This document shows positions 45,017 through 48,048 of a DNA stretch of 48,048 nucleotides, in pieces. Under the pieces are notes generated by a model. The model had not been told where the DNA came from. It did not search any database and worked only from the letters and a program-made list of their open reading frames with translations. Both the position numbers and the translations under genes were made by a program. The stretch comes from Alkalicoccus daliensis. Its GTDB lineage: Bacteria; Bacillota; Bacilli; Bacillales; Salisediminibacteriaceae. Numbering within the stretch: the first letter of the stretch is position 1; every line of letters begins with the position of its first letter. Location of the stretch: assembly GCF_900103955.1 (NCBI RefSeq), contig NZ_FNIL01000014.1:32001-80048 (forward strand), read 5' to 3'.

Positions 45017-45666
45017 TTCAAATTGATCAGCTGGTCTTTGATCAGCAGGGGCTGATTCCTGCAATTGTGCAGGATGCCTCTTCCAAAGAAGTTCTGACAC
45101 TTGCTTATATGAATAAAGAATCGCTCCAAAAAACTTTGGATACTGCCGAAACATGGTTTTACAGCCGGTCCCGGCAGGAACTCTGGCACAAAGGAGCGAC
45201 TTCCGGCAATACCCAGAAAGTAAATGAAATCCGCTATGACTGCGACCAGGATGCACTTGTCGTATTCGTAACGCCGAACGGCCCTGCCTGCCACACAGGG
45301 GCAAGAAGCTGTTTTTCAGATGCGCTCTGGACGGGTGAAGGTGAAACACCTGAGAAAACAGAGAAAGAACGCTTTGCTGTTATTGAAGAACTGGAACAGC
45401 TTTTGAAAGAGCGGGAAGAGACTCGACCGGAGGGATCTTATACTACTTACTTATTTGATGAAGGAGTAGACAAGATTTTAAAGAAAGTCGGGGAAGAAGC
45501 TTCAGAAATAATTATTGCAGCGAAAAATAAAGATGCGCAGGAACTTACGTGGGAAAGTGCCGATTTTCTTTACCACTGGCTCGTATTGCTGCAGGAGCAG
45601 AAACTTCCGCTGGATGCCGTGCTTGAACGCCTGGCAGACAGGCACAGCGGGAAGAAAAACGTCTGA
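45013..45666 (+). CDS. hisI: Bifunctional phosphoribosyl-AMP cyclohydrolase / phosphoribosyl-ATP pyrophosphohydrolase
   Basis: Carries out steps 2 and 3 of histidine synthesis in one chain (HisIE). The 217 residues comprise an N-terminal PRA-CH domain (about 1-115, [40 protein letters not shown] zinc region) and a C-terminal PRA-PH domain (about 125-217, [32 protein letters not shown]). It is the last gene of the operon. About 155 bp downstream is a strong bidirectional terminator. Confidence 0.97.
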   Translation: MIQIDQLVFDQQGLIPAIVQDASSKEVLTLAYMNKESLQKTLDTAETWFYSRSRQELWHKGATSGNTQKVNEIRYDCDQDALVVFVTPNGPACHTGARSCFSDALWTGEGETPEKTEKERFAVIEELEQLLKEREETRPEGSYTTYLFDEGVDKILKKVGEEASEIIIAAKNKDAQELTWESADFLYHWLVLLQEQKLPLDAVLERLADRHSGKKNV

Positions 45667-45820
45667 TATTGAATCAGTAGATTTCTATTGTTTTCTTAAT
45701 GCAGAGGAAATGCATTGGCGCAGAAGAAGTTTTCTTTGAATTTTGTCTGCAGCTCAGATGAGTTAATTTTCCCATACTGTGCCGGGGGGGGGAAAGTGCC
45801 AGCTGCAATCTCAATATGTA

Positions 45821-45861
45821 AAAGGACCGTTCTCATGTCGTTATCGACAGAACGGTCCTTT
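45821..45861. terminator. Bidirectional terminator between hisI and the carotenoid oxidase gene
   Basis: AAAGGACCGTTCT (45821-45833) and AGAACGGTCCTTT (45849-45861) form a 13-bp stem, extended by TGTCG/CGACA around a TTAT loop. T runs on both sides suit both strands. Confidence 0.92.
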
Positions 45862-45866
45862 TTAAA

Positions 45867-47387
45867 TTATTTTGCTTTTTTCGTTTTGAGTTCTTTTTTC
45901 TCGCGATCTTCTTTAATTAAATCAGCGGTCAGCTGGCCAGAAAGTGTCACCATCGGCACTCCGCCGCCGGGATGGGTAGCACCCCCGCTGAAGTACAGAT
46001 TTTCATACACCTGGCTTCTCGCAGGAATTTTAAAGCCGCCGTTCGTTGCTTTATCAGCTGCAATGCCGTAAATGGAGCCGCCATGCGAGCCATAAAGTTC
46101 TTCGATTGTATCCGGAGTGAATTCATATTCGAATTCAATGGAATCACGGAGGCCTTCCATTCCCATGCGTTCCAGTTTATCGAGAATGACTTCACGGTAT
46201 TTATCCCAGTCCACTTTTTTCTTCAGCGCGGTTTTTGGCGGGACGTGGGTGAGAACGAAGAGGTTTTCCTTCCCTTCCGGAGCTTGCGAAGGATCGGTTT
46301 TAGAAGAAACCCCAATATAAATCGTCGGATCATCAGCCGGCACTCCTTTTTCGAATATTTGCTTGAATTCTTTTTCCGGATCTTCCGAGAAGAAGAAATT
46401 GTGATGTTCGAGTTCTGTGAATTTCTTGTTTACACCGAGCAGCAGAACCTGTCCGGAAACAGTAGGGGCGAAATTTTTTGTTAGTGTTTTTATTTCTTTT
46501 TTCGTCTTGCCTGTTTTAGGAAGAAGCTGTTTATATGCAGGAATTGCTTCCAGGTTTGAGACGACAATATCTGCTTCGTAAAAATCCCCGGATTCCGTTA
46601 CTACTCCCTGGGCTTTGTCTTCTTTAATATAAATGTGTGAAACCGGAGAATTCACCAGTACATCCACCCGAAGTTCATCGAGGACTGTTTTCATTCCCCT
46701 GGCAATATTGTACATGCCGCCTTTCACATAATGAATTCCCAGGCCGAGCTGCACATATACGAGCTGGTTCAGTATCGCAGGTGACTGATATGGATTGGAG
46801 CCCACGTACATGACGAAGAAATTAAACAGCTGCTCCAGGTATTTGTTGTCGAAATGTTTTTTCGTACTGTCCGCCACTGTATGAAAGGGGTCCATGGAAA
46901 GAAGCTCTTTCAGGGTGTGCTGCTGGCGCAGGTCTTTTAATCCCCCAATGGAAGTCTTATAAAAGCTTTTCATACATAAATCATACATATCCTGAGAGTA
47001 GGAAAGGAATTTCATAAATGACTTTCCGGGCTCCGCTTTTACTTTACGCATTTCCTCGAGCATGCCGGGAATATCGGAAAGCACGTCGATAGAAGTGCCA
47101 TCTTCGTAGAAAGTCCGCCACTGCGGCTCGATTCTTACAATATCCATATAATCATTGATGTTCCGGTGCACACTCTGAAAAAGTTTTTCGAGCACCCAGG
47201 GCATCGTAAGAATGGAAGGACCTGTGTCGAAAGTAAATCCTTTTCCGCTCCGCTGGTTCAATTTCCCGCCGATAGTTTCATTTTTTTCGAGTACTGTTAC
47301 TTCGTATCCGTCTCCTGCTAAGCGCATTGCTGCAGAAAGACCACCTAAGCCTGCTCCCACTACTACTGCTTTTTGTTTTGCTGTCAT
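45867..47387 (-). CDS. crtP: Carotenoid desaturase/oxidase of the CrtP (CrtNb) type
   Basis: A 506-residue FAD-dependent amine-oxidase-fold enzyme. The FAD-binding motif GAGLGGLSAA is at 11-20 with the ribose-binding E34, and the C-terminal GGATHPGGGVPMVTLSGQ is the family signature. By recall it resembles Staphylococcus CrtP (diaponeurosporene oxidase) more than CrtN: FDTGPSILTMPWVLEKLF, QWRTFYEDGTSIDV, ELEHHNFFFSEDP and ADDPTIYIGVSSKTD match CrtP-like positions. It would then oxidise a terminal methyl of a C30 carotene to the aldehyde or acid rather than desaturate diapophytoene. ATG 47387 follows GGAGGTG. No crtM or crtN lies in the window, so a cluster, if any, is beyond the right edge. 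Desaturase activity cannot be excluded. Confidence 0.85.
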   Translation of the reverse strand: MTAKQKAVVVGAGLGGLSAAMRLAGDGYEVTVLEKNETIGGKLNQRSGKGFTFDTGPSILTMPWVLEKLFQSVHRNINDYMDIVRIEPQWRTFYEDGTSIDVLSDIPGMLEEMRKVKAEPGKSFMKFLSYSQDMYDLCMKSFYKTSIGGLKDLRQQHTLKELLSMDPFHTVADSTKKHFDNKYLEQLFNFFVMYVGSNPYQSPAILNQLVYVQLGLGIHYVKGGMYNIARGMKTVLDELRVDVLVNSPVSHIYIKEDKAQGVVTESGDFYEADIVVSNLEAIPAYKQLLPKTGKTKKEIKTLTKNFAPTVSGQVLLLGVNKKFTELEHHNFFFSEDPEKEFKQIFEKGVPADDPTIYIGVSSKTDPSQAPEGKENLFVLTHVPPKTALKKKVDWDKYREVILDKLERMGMEGLRDSIEFEYEFTPDTIEELYGSHGGSIYGIAADKATNGGFKIPARSQVYENLYFSGGATHPGGGVPMVTLSGQLTADLIKEDREKKELKTKKAK

Positions 47388-47841
47388 TATGACGGCACCT
47401 CCAGAGTAAGTATATTATTCAGTTTTTCCAAGTGATGCAGATGCTGCTTAAAGTACGGGGAACAGCATAGAAAAAATGCTGTTAATAAGCTCTATGATGT
47501 TCATTGACAATAGAAGGAAAATTAGCTGAAACTGATCTGCTGTGGACGCGCTCCTCTGCGGGATTTTTCGTTTTCCAGAGGCTGAATGAACTTTCACCGC
47601 GCACTGGCGCACCCGTCCAAATAATCTTAAAGTCTCATCTTCAAGATCTTTATGAAGAATACTGCTGGTCGAGAGGAGCAATGCTCTCTAAAACAAACAG
47701 GCATATCCCGGTTTCCGCTTCGTTCTTATAATTATTAAACAGAAGAAGATCTGCTTTTATCACAAACATTTTTGTCAGAAAAACCGCCGGCGCAGCTTTC
47801 TTATAAGCACATCAGTCTTTTAATAAGCCTTTTGATAAATG
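47388..47841. other. Gene-free region upstream of crtP
   Basis: It contains a perfect hairpin AACAGCAT/ATGCTGTT (47461-47468 with 47476-47483), a CCTCTG/CAGAGG inverted pair around 47552-47582, and at 47781-47815 a segment (AAACCGCCGGCGCAGC, then TTTCTTAT and ACATCAG) resembling the 3' flank of module 2 at 34335-34367. No ORF with a credible ribosome binding site is seen, and no clear crtP promoter. Confidence 0.5.
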
Positions 47842-48048
47842 GCTACCTTGAAAATAAAAGTTCCGCTAAAAAGAAGTAATACTGCTGCTTCACTTTCGGA
47901 GAGGCTTACCAAGGGCTTGTTCTCGACTAATTTCTCTCTCAGGCACGGCTTCCATCGATCCACAGACAGCAGGGCAGAGACCGCCATGCTGTCTTGAAGA
48001 ACCAGGATCGATTCCGCTCGTGCTTCGTGACCTTCCAGAAGGTCACTT
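47842..48048 (-). repeat. Intergenic repeat module 1, copy E (cut by the window edge)
   Basis: From GCTACCTTGAAAATAAAAG (the common end, read on the plus strand) to the window edge it follows copy C with few differences. The last 100 bp or so (nested hairpin and the 9-bp hairpin at 48027-48046) are identical to it by eye. The missing AT-rich 5' part should lie beyond 48048. Confidence 0.85.

Noticed and set aside
47504-47731. 75-codon plus-strand ORF near the right end
   Set aside because: No Shine-Dalgarno sequence, no similarity, and it overlaps sequence related to the repeat flanks.

Overview
This window is chromosomal DNA from a low-to-medium GC Bacillota of the Bacillaceae type. Gene order from position 9.4 kb to 45.7 kb follows the Bacillus subtilis block hpf(yvyD)-secA-prfB-yvjA-cccB-ftsEX-ctpB-minJ-uvrBA-yvlBCD-hprK-lgt-yvoD-ppaX-yvoF-hisZGDBHAFI almost gene for gene. 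Acidic proteins, a C30-carotenoid-type oxidase and intergenic repeats of a kind I associate with haloalkaliphilic Bacillaceae suggest a pigmented, salt- or alkali-tolerant relative. This taxonomic guess is inference. No rRNA, tRNA, CRISPR array, prophage or transposase was seen.

Layout: 1-2.8 kb holds a neopullulanase (C-terminus cut by the window edge) divergent from mannose-6-phosphate isomerase, with a LacI-family-type operator inside the neopullulanase promoter. 2.8-7.7 kb (minus strand) is a formate dehydrogenase cluster: a FdhF-like molybdoenzyme, its DUF1641 partner and an OFA-family anion transporter behind a terminator-like hairpin. 8.0-8.7 kb (minus) holds an SSB paralogue and a small coiled-coil protein. 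9.0-10.0 kb holds a cold-shock protein and the ribosome hibernation factor. 10.1-10.6 kb is a non-coding stretch with two blocks of short motifs spaced by about 21 bp. 10.7-13.8 kb (minus) is the glucose PTS permease with a GlcT-type RNA antiterminator leader, and glcT. 14.0-26.3 kb holds secA, prfB with its programmed frameshift, a YitT-family membrane protein, cytochrome c551, FtsEX with a secreted M23 peptidase, CtpB and MinJ. 27-38.9 kb holds uvrBA (SOS box), yvlBCD, HPr kinase, Lgt, YvoD, PpaX and YvoF. 39.2-45.7 kb is a compact eight-gene histidine operon. 45.9-47.4 kb (minus) is a CrtP/CrtNb-like carotenoid oxidase.

Two themes join these genes. Sugar sensing: GlcT/PtsG import glucose, HprK reads metabolic state through HPr, and PpaX hydrolyses the pyrophosphate made when HprK dephosphorylates HPr-Ser-P. 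Envelope and division: SecA, FtsEX plus M23 hydrolase, CtpB, MinJ and Lgt.

The most unusual content is between genes. A repeat family (module 1, up to about 350 bp, hairpin-rich) occurs four times: 16717-16965, 26535-26780, 33777-34124 and 47842-48048 (cut by the window). A second repeat family (module 2, about 117 bp) has a stem that covaries between its two full copies (34231-34347, 35645-35761), and half a copy is fused to module 1 at 26488. The copies sit in the spacers of otherwise conserved operons, one where B. subtilis has csbA. Together with the phased array at 10168-10560 they are the best candidates for something undescribed.
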